The notes below the pieces were generated by a model that was not told the DNA's origin, made no database searches, and saw only the letters and a list, made by a program, of their open reading frames with translations. Positions 1 to 8,732 of a DNA stretch of 64,000 bases are shown one piece after another; the first letter of the stretch is position 1; every line of letters begins with the position of its first letter. Made by a program: the position numbers and the translations under genes. Source of the stretch: Algoriphagus halophilus (GTDB lineage Bacteria; Bacteroidota; Bacteroidia; Cytophagales; Cyclobacteriaceae); the NCBI RefSeq assembly GCF_900129785.1, contig NZ_FSRC01000004.1, forward strand, positions 310,001 through 374,000. The letters are read 5' to 3'.

Positions 1-171
1 CATCCTACCCAAGGGAAAGTATATTATAAAATTGATGGGAAAAGAAGAATTAACTTGTTTGTCAAAGATGAACAATTTGTTCAAGCAGTTTTTACTGATT
101 TGAAGGTAGAAAAGAGGCTTAATGAAGAATTTGAAAATAGCCAGTCCCAAGAACAAATTCCATCGAATTAA
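1..171 (+). CDS. C-terminal end of an unidentified protein (partial)
   Basis: The frame is open from the first base of the window and ends at a TAA at 169-171, giving 56 residues. The fragment is hydrophilic and charged, and its tail is rich in Glu, Asn, Gln and Ser. No motif is recognisable. Its start lies outside the window, so neither length nor family can be judged. It is called coding because it is open to the edge, runs in the direction of the next gene and has Bacteroidota-like codon use. The 103 bases between it and the next gene show no clear promoter or terminator. Confidence 0.5.
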   Translation, partial: HPTQGKVYYKIDGKRRINLFVKDEQFVQAVFTDLKVEKRLNEEFENSQSQEQIPSN

Positions 172-274
172 GCCAATTATAGCTCATGTTGTGAAGCAAT
201 TGTCTGTAGATTGTCCTATGTAGGTAAAGTGTAGCTAGGGCATTCCAAGTGGTTGACGATACAAATTATAATCC

Positions 275-3200
275 ATGAAAAATGCCTGTTTTCATTTTTT
301 GATTTTTACGCTATTTATTCTGACTTCATGTTCAAAAAAAACTGATTTACAGGAACAGCAATCACTTTTTGAAAGTCTTCCTCCTCAAAAAACAGGTGTT
401 GATTTTATTAACACCCTGAATGAAACTGAGGAGTTTAATATTATTGAATACCTGTACTTTTACAATGGAGGTGGAGTAGCTGCAGGAGATATTAATAATG
501 ATGGGCTGATTGATCTCTATTTTTCTTCTAATCAGGGACCCAATAAACTTTATTTGAATAAAGGGGGGATTGTTTTTGAAGATATTACCCTGAAGGCAGG
601 ACTGGCATCTGAAGGACCCTGGAAAACGGGGGTTACCATGGCCGATATCAACGGAGATGGACTGTTGGATATTTACGTCTCTAGGTTGGGGAATTGGAAA
701 ACAGTGGTAGGGAGAAATGAACTATATATTAACAACGGTGACCTGACTTTTACAGAAAGTGCTGAAGAATATGGTTTGGCCTTCCAAGGATTTAGCACTC
801 AAGCCGCATTTTTTGATTTTGACAAGGATGGTGATTTGGATATGTACCTGCTCAACCATGCAGTACATACGGAGAGAAGTTATGGAGGGGCTGAATCTAG
901 GTATTTTGACGATGGGTTGGCTGGGGATAGGTTATATCGAAACAACTTAGAAAGTGGAGAAAAGAAGTTTACAGGAATTACACCACAAGCAGGAATTTTC
1001 TCCAGTAAAATCGGATATGGCTTGGGAATTGGGATTTCTGATATCAATAACGATGGATGGCCTGATATCTATGTATCAAATGATTTTAATGAGAATGATT
1101 ACCTATATATCAACCAAAAGGATGGAACCTTCAAAGAACAAATTTCTTCCGGAGTCAACTACAGCAGTAGGTTCTCAATGGGAAGTGATTTTTCAGATTT
1201 TAATAATGATGGGTGGATTGACTTTATCACCATGGATATGTTGCCTAGGGATGAAATCATTCAAAAAATGTCAGCTGGAGAAGACAGCGAGGAAGTATAC
1301 CAACTCAAATTAGGGTTTGGATTTGAAAGGCAAGTGTCTAGAAATAGTCTTCAATTAAATAATGCCAATGGTACATTTTCGGAAATTGGGCAATACTCCG
1401 GCGTTTACGCTACAGATTGGAGTTGGGCGGCATTGTTTGGTGATTTTGACAATGATGGCTGGAAAGATTTATTTGTTACCAATGGAATAGTTCGAAGACC
1501 AAATGATTTGGATTATATGAATTTTGTCACCAATCCTGAAATTGAAGATGGTTTACAAAACAAGCCGAATATCAGTGACCTTGAGCTTGCGGGAAAAATG
1601 CCTCCTGGAGATGTCGGTAATTTTATTTTTAGAAATAATGGAGATCTGACATTCAAGGATGTTTCACAAGAATGGGGTCTTTCTGGGAATGGGATCTCTA
1701 ATGGAGCCATCTATGCAGACTTAGATAATGATGGGGATTTGGATTTGGTGATTAACAATATCAATCAACCTGCTGGAATTTATGAAAATAGATTAGGGCA
1801 TTTCTCTGACAGTAGTAAAACCGTAAATTATTTAAAAGTGAGGTTTGATGGTCTGGGTTTAAACAAATTTGGAATTGGAAGTAGAGTGGAGCTATACTAT
1901 AAAGATCAGATCCAAGTTCAGGAAAATTTTACAAGCAGAGGATTTCAGTCATCCATTGCTCCTGAGGTCCATTTTGGTTTTGATGGTGTGCAGTACCTGG
2001 ATTCTTTAAAAGTAATCTGGTCGAGCGGAAAATCAGAAACACTCAAGAATGTCAAAGCCAATACTACTCTTGTTTTGAATGAATCAAATGCGACTGATAC
2101 TTCCACTCCAGCTGCAAACACTAAAGCATCATTATTAAGAATTTTGGATGAAGAGTCTACCGGCATTGATTTCCAACACATTGAAAATGAGTTTAATGAT
2201 TTTAATACGGAGCCTTTGCTACCACACAAATTGTCACAGGAGGGCCCAGCTTTAGCCGTTGGTGATTTAAATGGAGATGGTCGGGAAGATGTTTTTGTTG
2301 GAGGAGCTTCGGGGCAGCCGGGAGCTGTTTTTATTCAAAGCAAAAAAGGTCGGTTTGATCAAGTGGATCAGCCCTTGTTGGAAGAAGATTCGAATTTGGA
2401 GGATGTAAGTGCGGTTTTTTTTGACAGTAATGGAGATGGTTTTTTGGATTTATTGGTAGGAAGGGGAGGGAATATTCAACTTCCAAATGATCAGGGAGAG
2501 TCTACCAAAATATATCTTAATGACGGAAAAGGGATTTTTGATCAAAAAGTAAAATTATCCTTGGAACCCAATGCCCAAGTCTCGGTGGTAAAAGCGGCTG
2601 ATTTTAACGGGGACGGAATGGAGGATTTGATGATTGGAGGAAGAAATGTGGCAGGGAAATATGGATACACCCCTAAGAGTTATTTACTCCAAAATATAGG
2701 AGGAAATAACTATGTAAACCGAACGAAAGAATATGCTCCAGATTTGGAATTCATAGGAATGGTGAAGGATGCGGTATGGCAAGATTTAGACCTTGATGGG
2801 AATCTGGATTTGATTGTGGTAGGAGAATGGATTCCTATCACCATCTTCATGAATCGTGGAGGTAAATTGAATAATGAAACTAATTCATTTGGGTTGGAAA
2901 AGTCGAAGGGCTGGTGGAACTCCATTGCTGCTGAAGATATAAATGGAGATGGTTATCCCGATCTGGTGGTAGGAAATTTGGGATTGAATAGCAGGTTGAA
3001 AGCATCCCAAGAACAGCCAGTAAAAATGATTGTCAATGATTTTGATGAAAATGGGACTTCGGAACAGATTATTTCTTATCCAGTTGATGGGGAATATTAT
3101 ACTGTAGCTACCAAAGATGAAATTGTAAAACAAATGCCAAGCCTCAAAAAGAAGTTTTTACGCTACCGGGATTTTGCAGGAAAGGATGTTGAGGAATTGT

Positions 3201-3625
3201 TGACTTATTTGAATACGAAAGAGGCGAAGTACCTTGAAGCCCATCTTTTTGAATCCATTGTATTGGTAAATCAAAATGGTCTGGATTTTCGTTTAGAGAA
3301 ATTGCCTGCAGAAGCGCAGTTTGCCCCTATTGAGGCGATTGAAGTGTTAGACGTGAATCAGGACGGATACCTGGATTTGGTATTAGGTGGGAACAAAACT
3401 GGCGCATCTCCTTATTATGGAGCCTATCAAGGGAGTTGGGGGCAGGTTTTAATAGGAGATTCTCTTGGCAATTTCAAGACTGACACCCAAAATCGACTTA
3501 AAATCCGTGGCGATGTAAGAGGGATTAAGAAAGTGTCTGTCAATGCATTCACATGGTTGATTTATGCAAAAAATGACGATGCCCTTGAGGTAGTTCAGAT
3601 CGATGAAGCAAAACCTTTCAAGTAG
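275..3625 (+). CDS. FG-GAP/VCBS-repeat lipoprotein with ASPIC/UnbV domain (CRTAC1-like)
   Basis: This is an 1116-residue exported lipoprotein. The N-terminus is a hydrophobic signal ending in a lipobox (LTSC, Cys19), so it is probably anchored to the outer membrane. Many FG-GAP/VCBS blades follow, each with a Ca-binding DxNxDG-type loop (GDINNDG at about 71, and further copies such as DLDNDGDLD and DFNGDGMED). One set lies at about 65-500 and a second from about 650 to the end. Between them, at about 517-597, is an ASPIC/UnbV-type segment (LKVRFDGLG, GSRVELYY, SSGKSETLKNV). This predicts two beta-propeller-like halves around the ASPIC module. Members of this family are common in Bacteroidota, sometimes next to SusC/SusD genes, and are thought to bind extracellular ligands or act in adhesion; no enzyme activity is evident. 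No SusCD pair adjoins it here. The ATG at 275 is the only start that keeps the signal peptide. Confidence 0.85.
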   Translation: MKNACFHFLIFTLFILTSCSKKTDLQEQQSLFESLPPQKTGVDFINTLNETEEFNIIEYLYFYNGGGVAAGDINNDGLIDLYFSSNQGPNKLYLNKGGIVFEDITLKAGLASEGPWKTGVTMADINGDGLLDIYVSRLGNWKTVVGRNELYINNGDLTFTESAEEYGLAFQGFSTQAAFFDFDKDGDLDMYLLNHAVHTERSYGGAESRYFDDGLAGDRLYRNNLESGEKKFTGITPQAGIFSSKIGYGLGIGISDINNDGWPDIYVSNDFNENDYLYINQKDGTFKEQISSGVNYSSRFSMGSDFSDFNNDGWIDFITMDMLPRDEIIQKMSAGEDSEEVYQLKLGFGFERQVSRNSLQLNNANGTFSEIGQYSGVYATDWSWAALFGDFDNDGWKDLFVTNGIVRRPNDLDYMNFVTNPEIEDGLQNKPNISDLELAGKMPPGDVGNFIFRNNGDLTFKDVSQEWGLSGNGISNGAIYADLDNDGDLDLVINNINQPAGIYENRLGHFSDSSKTVNYLKVRFDGLGLNKFGIGSRVELYYKDQIQVQENFTSRGFQSSIAPEVHFGFDGVQYLDSLKVIWSSGKSETLKNVKANTTLVLNESNATDTSTPAANTKASLLRILDEESTGIDFQHIENEFNDFNTEPLLPHKLSQEGPALAVGDLNGDGREDVFVGGASGQPGAVFIQSKKGRFDQVDQPLLEEDSNLEDVSAVFFDSNGDGFLDLLVGRGGNIQLPNDQGESTKIYLNDGKGIFDQKVKLSLEPNAQVSVVKAADFNGDGMEDLMIGGRNVAGKYGYTPKSYLLQNIGGNNYVNRTKEYAPDLEFIGMVKDAVWQDLDLDGNLDLIVVGEWIPITIFMNRGGKLNNETNSFGLEKSKGWWNSIAAEDINGDGYPDLVVGNLGLNSRLKASQEQPVKMIVNDFDENGTSEQIISYPVDGEYYTVATKDEIVKQMPSLKKKFLRYRDFAGKDVEELLTYLNTKEAKYLEAHLFESIVLVNQNGLDFRLEKLPAEAQFAPIEAIEVLDVNQDGYLDLVLGGNKTGASPYYGAYQGSWGQVLIGDSLGNFKTDTQNRLKIRGDVRGIKKVSVNAFTWLIYAKNDDALEVVQIDEAKPFK

Positions 3626-3886
3626 TTTTTTGTATGAAATCGAGGTCCTTCTAATAGGGCCTTCTTTCAAGCTAAATTTGGTAGTTCTTTTGAAGATAGA
3701 TTGTTTTTGATCTTTGATACGATTATTCCAAAAAGTTCAATCTACCCTTTAAATTTTCTTTTTTGCTACTAAGTAGTTGTTCAAATAAAAGGGAGGCAAA
3801 GATTAAAGGCGTATAATTCTTAAATCATATTAATAGGTTATTTTAACCTTTGATAATCAGGTATATTTATTGCCATACTAATATTT

Positions 3887-6538
3887 ATGCGGCCCGACTA
3901 TAAAATTTTTATTCAATCTGTTTTTTTATTACTGATTTCGGTAGTTGTTGGAGGTTCTGTTTTGGCTCAAGGAATACGGGGCAAAGTCGTTTCTTCGGAA
4001 GGTGAACTCTTACCTTATGCTTCCGTGTATATTCGAAATTTGGGAGACGGTGTTCCTACCAATCAAGATGGGAGGTATGAATATAAATTGGACCCCGGAG
4101 TTTATGACGTTCTGATCCAATTCTTAGGCTATAAGTCCCAATTGAAAACAATAGAGGTGGGAGAGCAATGGGTGGATCTGGATTTTGTACTAGAACCACA
4201 AGTTTACACCCTAAGCGAAGTGGAAGTAAGGGCAGGGCAGGAAGATCCAGCTTTGACCATTATGAGGAAAGCCATTTCCAAAGCAAAATTCCATCGTTTA
4301 CAGTTGCAGCAATATAGCATGACAGTTTACCTGAAAGGTACTGGCCAGCTTACAGATGCTCCCTTTTTCCTAAAGAAGACTTTGGAAAAAGAAGGTCTGA
4401 AACTCAATGAAGCTTATACCAGTGAGTCAGTTTCAAGAATTACCTTCACCCAACCCAACAAAGTGGAGGAAAAAGTGATTTCAATTAGAACCAATGGGGA
4501 TAATCAGTCTACTTCCCCTGCGCCTTACATCCAAACAAGTTTCTATCAGGAAAAAATCAATGATATTATTTCACCCTTGTCAAGGTCCGCATTCACCTAT
4601 TATCGATTCACGTATGAAGGGAGTTTCTTTGACCAGGATGTGCTAGTGAATAAAATCAAGGTTACCCCAAGGTCCAGAGGAGAGCGGGTATTTGAGGGAT
4701 ATATTTATATCATTGAAGATCTCTGGGCGATCCATTCACTTAACCTGAAGACTTCTCTTTTGGGGTTTGATATTCAAGCAACCCAACAATATGCACTTGT
4801 TGCGGATAATGTCTGGATGCCTTTGACGCATACTTATCGGTTTGGGGGGAAGTTTTTCGGATTTGAGGGTGAATTCAAATACCTGGCTTCTACCAGAGAA
4901 TATGAAGTCACCTTAAATCCTGATTTGGCCTATGTTCCAGAGATTATAGACGAAAAAGTACAAGAGGTAACCGAAGATGTAGCTGACTTTAAAAAAACGG
5001 AATCGGCGTTGGAGCAATTGGCCAAAGAACAACCCACCACTCGAAAAGAATATAGAAAGCTAATCAATGAATATGAAAAAGAATCGCTGAAAGAGCGGGA
5101 TGAGCCTGATGTGATCCGGGAAAGTTATTATAGCATAGATTCTCTTGCGAAAAAACGTGATTTATCTTATTGGGATAGCATCAGGCCAGTTCCTCTGACC
5201 GAGAAAGAAATAGAAGGGTATAGAAGAGATGATAGCCTAGCAGTCATAGAAGCTGCAAAAGTTAGCGAGGTGGATTCGGTGGCAAAAAAAGCGAGAAGGA
5301 AGTATAAGCCCTTAGATTTTATGAATGGGGCCTCTTACAGTTTTGGGAAAGGCGTTTCGATTGGATTTAAGCAAAATTGGACCAAGATCTCATTTAACAC
5401 AGTGGAAGGTTTTAAGTTCGGTATGGGAATGTTTTACCGAAAATATCAAGAGGAGAAACTAGCCGATTCGGTCAATCGAATCCGGAAAAGCTTCAATATT
5501 GAGCCAGAGTTGCGATATGGTATTTCAAGTAATCGATTTTATGGAAAAGTGGACTTTCGATGGTCTACCACAAAACCTATCTCAGGAACTACTTTTGGGG
5601 TTGAGGGGGGAAGATATATTTATCAATTCAATGGGGGAGAGCCTATCAATGAACAGGTAAATGCTTTTTATTCTCTATTGTTTCGGCAGAATTACATGAA
5701 GCTTTACGAACAGGATTTTGCAAGGGCTTATTGGGCTCATCGGGTAAATTATGGATTTACCTACCGAGCTAACTTAACCTATGCGGAAAGGAGAGAACTT
5801 TTTAATAATTCCAATTATAGCTGGTACAACAAAGAAGAGAGAACCTATACCAGCAACCGACCAGAAAATGTTGAGGTCGATGAAATGGCTTTCACTGATC
5901 ATGAAATACTAAAGTTTAATGCGTCTATTGCCTGGAGACCGGGTGTAAAATATGGCATTAGAAATGGTCGTAAATATCCAATTACCAATCGATCTCCTTT
6001 GATCAATTTCAATTATACAAAAGCTCTGGGAGGATTGTTAAATTCTGAGACTGCTGCTGATTTTGATCATTTGGAGTTAGGGATAGAGCACTTTTTTGAA
6101 TTTGGCGTGAGTGGAAAGTTGGACTTCAATGTTTCTGCAGGTACATTTTTGAGTAATAAGCAAGTCTATTTTCAGGACTACCAGCATTTTGGAGGTAACA
6201 GAACCATATTTTCGAATTTTGGACCTGCTTCAAATTACCGATTTATGGATTACTACAAGTACAGCACCAATACCTCCTACGTTTCAGGGATTTTCCATTA
6301 TCAATTCCGAAAATTTCTGTTGACTCAATTGCCTATGCTCCGGTTTTCAGGGGTGAGGGAAAACCTCTTTTTTAATTATTTGAAGACTGAAAATTCACCT
6401 AGTTATTGGGAGGCCGGTTACTCTTTGGATAATTTATTCAGAATCTTCAGATTGGAAATGGGAGCTGGATTTGAGAACGGAAATTACCTAAGGGGAGGAG
6501 TTCGGTTTGGTATTGCCACCTTTATCCAAGTGAATTGA
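3887..6538 (+). CDS. DUF5686 outer-membrane protein with carboxypeptidase-like regulatory domain
   Basis: This 883-residue protein has an N-terminal signal peptide (about 1-28, ending VLAQ). An Ig-like CarboxypepD_reg domain follows at about 29-115 (GKVVSSEGELLPYASVYI, then a DGRYEYKLDPGVYDVLIQFLGY-type core). A long DUF5686-type region comes next, and its second half is rich in alternating aromatic residues, as in an outer-membrane beta-barrel ending in short strands. A charged Lys/Glu-rich linker sits at about 360-480. The family is widespread in Bacteroidota and its role is unknown; a receptor or envelope-assembly role is often guessed because the N-terminal domain also occurs in SusC-like receptors. 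The gene stands alone: 261 non-coding bases precede it, and a bidirectional terminator separates it from frr. No TonB plug was seen, so a classic TonB receptor is unlikely. Confidence 0.8.
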   Translation: MRPDYKIFIQSVFLLLISVVVGGSVLAQGIRGKVVSSEGELLPYASVYIRNLGDGVPTNQDGRYEYKLDPGVYDVLIQFLGYKSQLKTIEVGEQWVDLDFVLEPQVYTLSEVEVRAGQEDPALTIMRKAISKAKFHRLQLQQYSMTVYLKGTGQLTDAPFFLKKTLEKEGLKLNEAYTSESVSRITFTQPNKVEEKVISIRTNGDNQSTSPAPYIQTSFYQEKINDIISPLSRSAFTYYRFTYEGSFFDQDVLVNKIKVTPRSRGERVFEGYIYIIEDLWAIHSLNLKTSLLGFDIQATQQYALVADNVWMPLTHTYRFGGKFFGFEGEFKYLASTREYEVTLNPDLAYVPEIIDEKVQEVTEDVADFKKTESALEQLAKEQPTTRKEYRKLINEYEKESLKERDEPDVIRESYYSIDSLAKKRDLSYWDSIRPVPLTEKEIEGYRRDDSLAVIEAAKVSEVDSVAKKARRKYKPLDFMNGASYSFGKGVSIGFKQNWTKISFNTVEGFKFGMGMFYRKYQEEKLADSVNRIRKSFNIEPELRYGISSNRFYGKVDFRWSTTKPISGTTFGVEGGRYIYQFNGGEPINEQVNAFYSLLFRQNYMKLYEQDFARAYWAHRVNYGFTYRANLTYAERRELFNNSNYSWYNKEERTYTSNRPENVEVDEMAFTDHEILKFNASIAWRPGVKYGIRNGRKYPITNRSPLINFNYTKALGGLLNSETAADFDHLELGIEHFFEFGVSGKLDFNVSAGTFLSNKQVYFQDYQHFGGNRTIFSNFGPASNYRFMDYYKYSTNTSYVSGIFHYQFRKFLLTQLPMLRFSGVRENLFFNYLKTENSPSYWEAGYSLDNLFRIFRLEMGAGFENGNYLRGGVRFGIATFIQVN

Positions 6539-6684
6539 CGGTGATTTATCAGGAAGCCTTTTTTCTGATTGGATTAGCTTGATCCCAGCCTTAATTATTT
6601 ATTTAAGGAATAGCAATTTTAAACCTTCAGAGGAGTGTTTTGCTGGTTTTAATAGAATTGACTATGAAAAAAATGAGCAAAAAA

Positions 6685-6718
6685 AACGCTCTGAAAATCA
6701 TTTTCAGAGCGTTTTTTT
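6685..6718. terminator. bidirectional rho-independent terminator between the DUF5686 gene and frr
   Basis: A near-perfect inverted repeat (AACGCTCTGAAAAT and its complement) is flanked by an A-run on the left and a T-run on the right. It therefore reads as a stem plus U-tract on both strands. It sits between two convergent genes, downstream of 6538 and of the frr stop at 6735. Confidence 0.9.
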
Positions 6719-6734
6719 TAATGTTTAGGAATGA

Positions 6735-7295
6735 TCAAACTTTCATAATATCTGCTTCTTTCTTAACAAGTAGGTCATCAATTTTTGAAGCATATTGATC
6801 TGTTAACTTCTGAACTACTTCTTCAGCTCTTTTGATTTCGTCTTCAGCCGCACCATCTTTTTGAAGTTTTTTCAAGGAGTCATTCGTGTCTTTTCTGACC
6901 GTTCTAATGGAGATTTTACCATTTTCACACTCATTTTTAGCTTGTTTTACCAAGCTGATTCTTCTTTCCTCCGTTAATGCAGGAATAGTCAGAATAACGA
7001 TCTCTCCATTGTTTTGAGGGGCAAGTCCCAAGTCTGAGTTTATGATTGCTTTTTCTATTTCTCCGATTAGATTCTTTTCCCAAGGTTTAATGCTGAGTGT
7101 TCTTGCATCGGGAGTGTTGATCGAAGCAACTTGTGACAAAGGAGTAGGCGCTCCATAATATTGAACCATAATTCCGTCCAAGATATTAGGCATTGCCTTT
7201 CCAGCTCTAATTTTTAATAATTCTGAAGCAGTATGGTCCACTGCTTTCTGCATCAATTCTTTTGCTTCGTCTAAGAATAAATCAATTTCTTCCAT
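6735..7295 (-). CDS. frr: ribosome recycling factor
   Basis: RRF works with EF-G to split the post-termination ribosome so that its subunits can be reused. The 186 residues match the family's usual length of about 185 and carry its typical segments: RAGKAMPNILDGIMVQYYG near residue 30, INTPDARTLSIKPWE near 60, and a long charged C-terminal helix (RKDTNDSLKKLQKDG, EEVVQKLTDQY). The protein is cytosolic. It lies 10 bases downstream of pyrH on the same strand, the widely conserved pyrH-frr pair, and is presumably co-transcribed with it. The terminator at 6685-6718 follows. Confidence 0.98.
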   Translation of the reverse strand: MEEIDLFLDEAKELMQKAVDHTASELLKIRAGKAMPNILDGIMVQYYGAPTPLSQVASINTPDARTLSIKPWEKNLIGEIEKAIINSDLGLAPQNNGEIVILTIPALTEERRISLVKQAKNECENGKISIRTVRKDTNDSLKKLQKDGAAEDEIKRAEEVVQKLTDQYASKIDDLLVKKEADIMKV

Positions 7296-7305
7296 AATCT
7301 TAAGC

Positions 7306-8016
7306 TTAAAGGGTTGTGATCAATGTTCCAACTTCTTCACCTTCTACTAGTTTACTCAAATTACCCGCCTTATTCATATCAAATACAATAATAGGAAGGT
7401 TGTTTTCCTGACAAAGTGTGAAAGCAGTCATATCCATGACATTTAAGTTCTTTTCATATACTTCGTGGAAGGATATAGTTTTGTATTTGGTTGCCGTAGC
7501 ATCTTTTTCAGGGTCTGCGGTATAAACGCCGTCTACTCTTGTTCCCTTTAAGACCACATCTGCCTCTACCTCAATCGCTCTTAAACTGGCTGTGGAGTCT
7601 GTGGTAAAGTAAGGATTTCCAATACCGGCACCAAAAATGACTATCCGTCCCTTTTCCAGGTGTCGGATTGCTCTTCTTCGAATGAATGGCTCACAAACAC
7701 TTTCAATTTTTATTCCAGACATCAACCTAGTGAAGAGACCTGCTTTTTCCAAAGCACTTTGAAGAGCCATTGCATTGATCAAGGTGGCTAACATCCCCAT
7801 GTAATCTCCTTGGACGCGATCAATACCTGATTGAGCTGCTTGAACTCCTCTGAAGATGTTGCCCCCACCAATCACGATAGCAATTTCCACCCCCATATCT
7901 TTGACTTTCATGATCTCTTGGGTGTATTGCTGAAGTCTAACAGGGTCGATGCCGTAATTCTTATCGCCCATTAGTGCTTCTCCGCTTAGTTTGAGCAGTA
8001 TTCTTTTGTATTTCAT
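7306..8016 (-). CDS. pyrH: UMP kinase
   Basis: UMP kinase phosphorylates UMP to UDP with ATP in pyrimidine nucleotide synthesis. It belongs to the amino-acid-kinase fold family and works as a cytosolic hexamer. Visible motifs are the N-terminal KLSGEAL phosphate loop, GGGNIFRG near residue 55, the UMP-contacting [17 protein letters not shown] segment, and [10 protein letters not shown] chose the ATG at 8016 ([14 protein letters not shown], 236 residues), which fits the family. A longer frame from a TTG at 8034 would add six residues and is less likely. The TATATTTG box at 8076-8083 lies 60 bases upstream. Confidence 0.97.
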   Translation of the reverse strand: MKYKRILLKLSGEALMGDKNYGIDPVRLQQYTQEIMKVKDMGVEIAIVIGGGNIFRGVQAAQSGIDRVQGDYMGMLATLINAMALQSALEKAGLFTRLMSGIKIESVCEPFIRRRAIRHLEKGRIVIFGAGIGNPYFTTDSTASLRAIEVEADVVLKGTRVDGVYTADPEKDATATKYKTISFHEVYEKNLNVMDMTAFTLCQENNLPIIVFDMNKAGNLSKLVEGEEVGTLITTL

Positions 8017-8075
8017 AAGTGGATTTATTTGCAAAGGAGTTGCTGAATAAAGTAGTACTAGATTAAATAATCCGA

Positions 8076-8083
8076 CAAATATA
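8076..8083 (-). promoter_or_regulatory. candidate -7 promoter box for pyrH-frr
   Basis: On the minus strand this reads TATATTTG, an exact match to the Bacteroidota -7 consensus TAnnTTTG, 60 bases before the pyrH ATG. The nearest upstream TTTG leaves a 25-base gap instead of the usual 19-20, so the -33 half is poor and the call is tentative. Confidence 0.4.
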
Positions 8084-8146
8084 ATTCCTTCATCTCATTA
8101 TGCTAGGGCAAATCTCAATTTTGGCTTTTCCTAAATTCTTTTTTGA

Positions 8147-8641
8147 TCAAAATTGTATCAGGACTTGGTTTTTTTCAACACTTTGCTTGAGGTTAACTTT
8201 GATGGATTTAATAATGCCGTCCCCAGGAGCTTTGATGATATTTTCCATTTTCATGGCTTCTAGAATTAAAACGACATCTCCTTTTTTCACTTCATCCCCT
8301 GCCTTTACTTTTAATTCCAGAATTAATCCTGGCATGGGAGCTTTAATGTCCTTGGCCGCTCCAGAATTCAGATTATTCATTCCCATTTTCTCAAGTAGAA
8401 GGTCAAATCGGTCCTTGAGTTGTAGCGTAGCCGTTTTACCTCCTAATCTGATTTGAAGGGTTTTGGTCTCCTTGTCCATAGAAACCAATTCCGCCTCTAT
8501 GGATTGGTGCTTATGTATGAGATGTATTTTTCTATCGGATATCCATTCCAAATCCCAATCCAAGGATTTATCATTTACGAAGGTCGATTCATCGGTTTTT
8601 TCTACCGAATAGGTCTCATTTTGGATAGTTACTGAAAACAT
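8147..8641 (-). CDS. biotin/lipoyl-attachment domain protein (biotin carboxyl carrier type)
   Basis: The C-terminal half (about residues 95-164) is a biotinyl/lipoyl domain containing the biotinylation motif EAMKMEN, with the flanking PMPGLILELKVKAGDEVKKGD and DGIIKSIKV segments. The Lys in MKM would carry biotin. The N-terminal half resembles the linker or carrier region of acyl-CoA carboxylase subunits. It probably serves as the carboxyl carrier of an acetyl- or propionyl-CoA carboxylase. No biotin carboxylase or carboxyltransferase gene is adjacent, so its partner is encoded elsewhere. I chose the ATG at 8641 (MFSVTIQNETYSVEK, 164 residues). A longer frame back to 8704 would add an uncharacteristic N-terminus and overlap the divergent aminopeptidase signal sequence. 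Confidence 0.85.
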   Translation of the reverse strand: MFSVTIQNETYSVEKTDESTFVNDKSLDWDLEWISDRKIHLIHKHQSIEAELVSMDKETKTLQIRLGGKTATLQLKDRFDLLLEKMGMNNLNSGAAKDIKAPMPGLILELKVKAGDEVKKGDVVLILEAMKMENIIKAPGDGIIKSIKVNLKQSVEKNQVLIQF

Positions 8642-8701
8642 TCCTGTTAATTTGGCGCTTGAATTTATTAATTCCGAACAAAAAACGGTCTTTCTTTTTC
8701 C

Positions 8702-8732
8702 CAAATATGAAACAAATGCTAGCTAAGGCAAA
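8702..8732 (-). promoter_or_regulatory. candidate promoter for the biotin-carrier gene
   Basis: The minus strand reads TTTG, then 19 bases, then CATATTTG. This fits TTTG-N19-TAnnTTTG with one mismatch in the -7 box. The promoter lies about 60 bases upstream of the ATG at 8641 and would overlap the first codons of the divergent aminopeptidase gene. Confidence 0.45.

Noticed and set aside
3626..3886. Non-coding gap before the DUF5686 gene, checked for RNA genes or riboswitches
   Set aside because: A/T-rich with repeated CCTTCT words but no stable hairpin, no TTTG-N19-TAnnTTTG promoter and no known RNA motif by eye.
8100..8456. 118-codon plus-strand frame opposite the biotin-carrier gene
   Set aside because: The minus strand encodes a clear biotinyl domain with EAMKMEN; the plus frame is its shadow.
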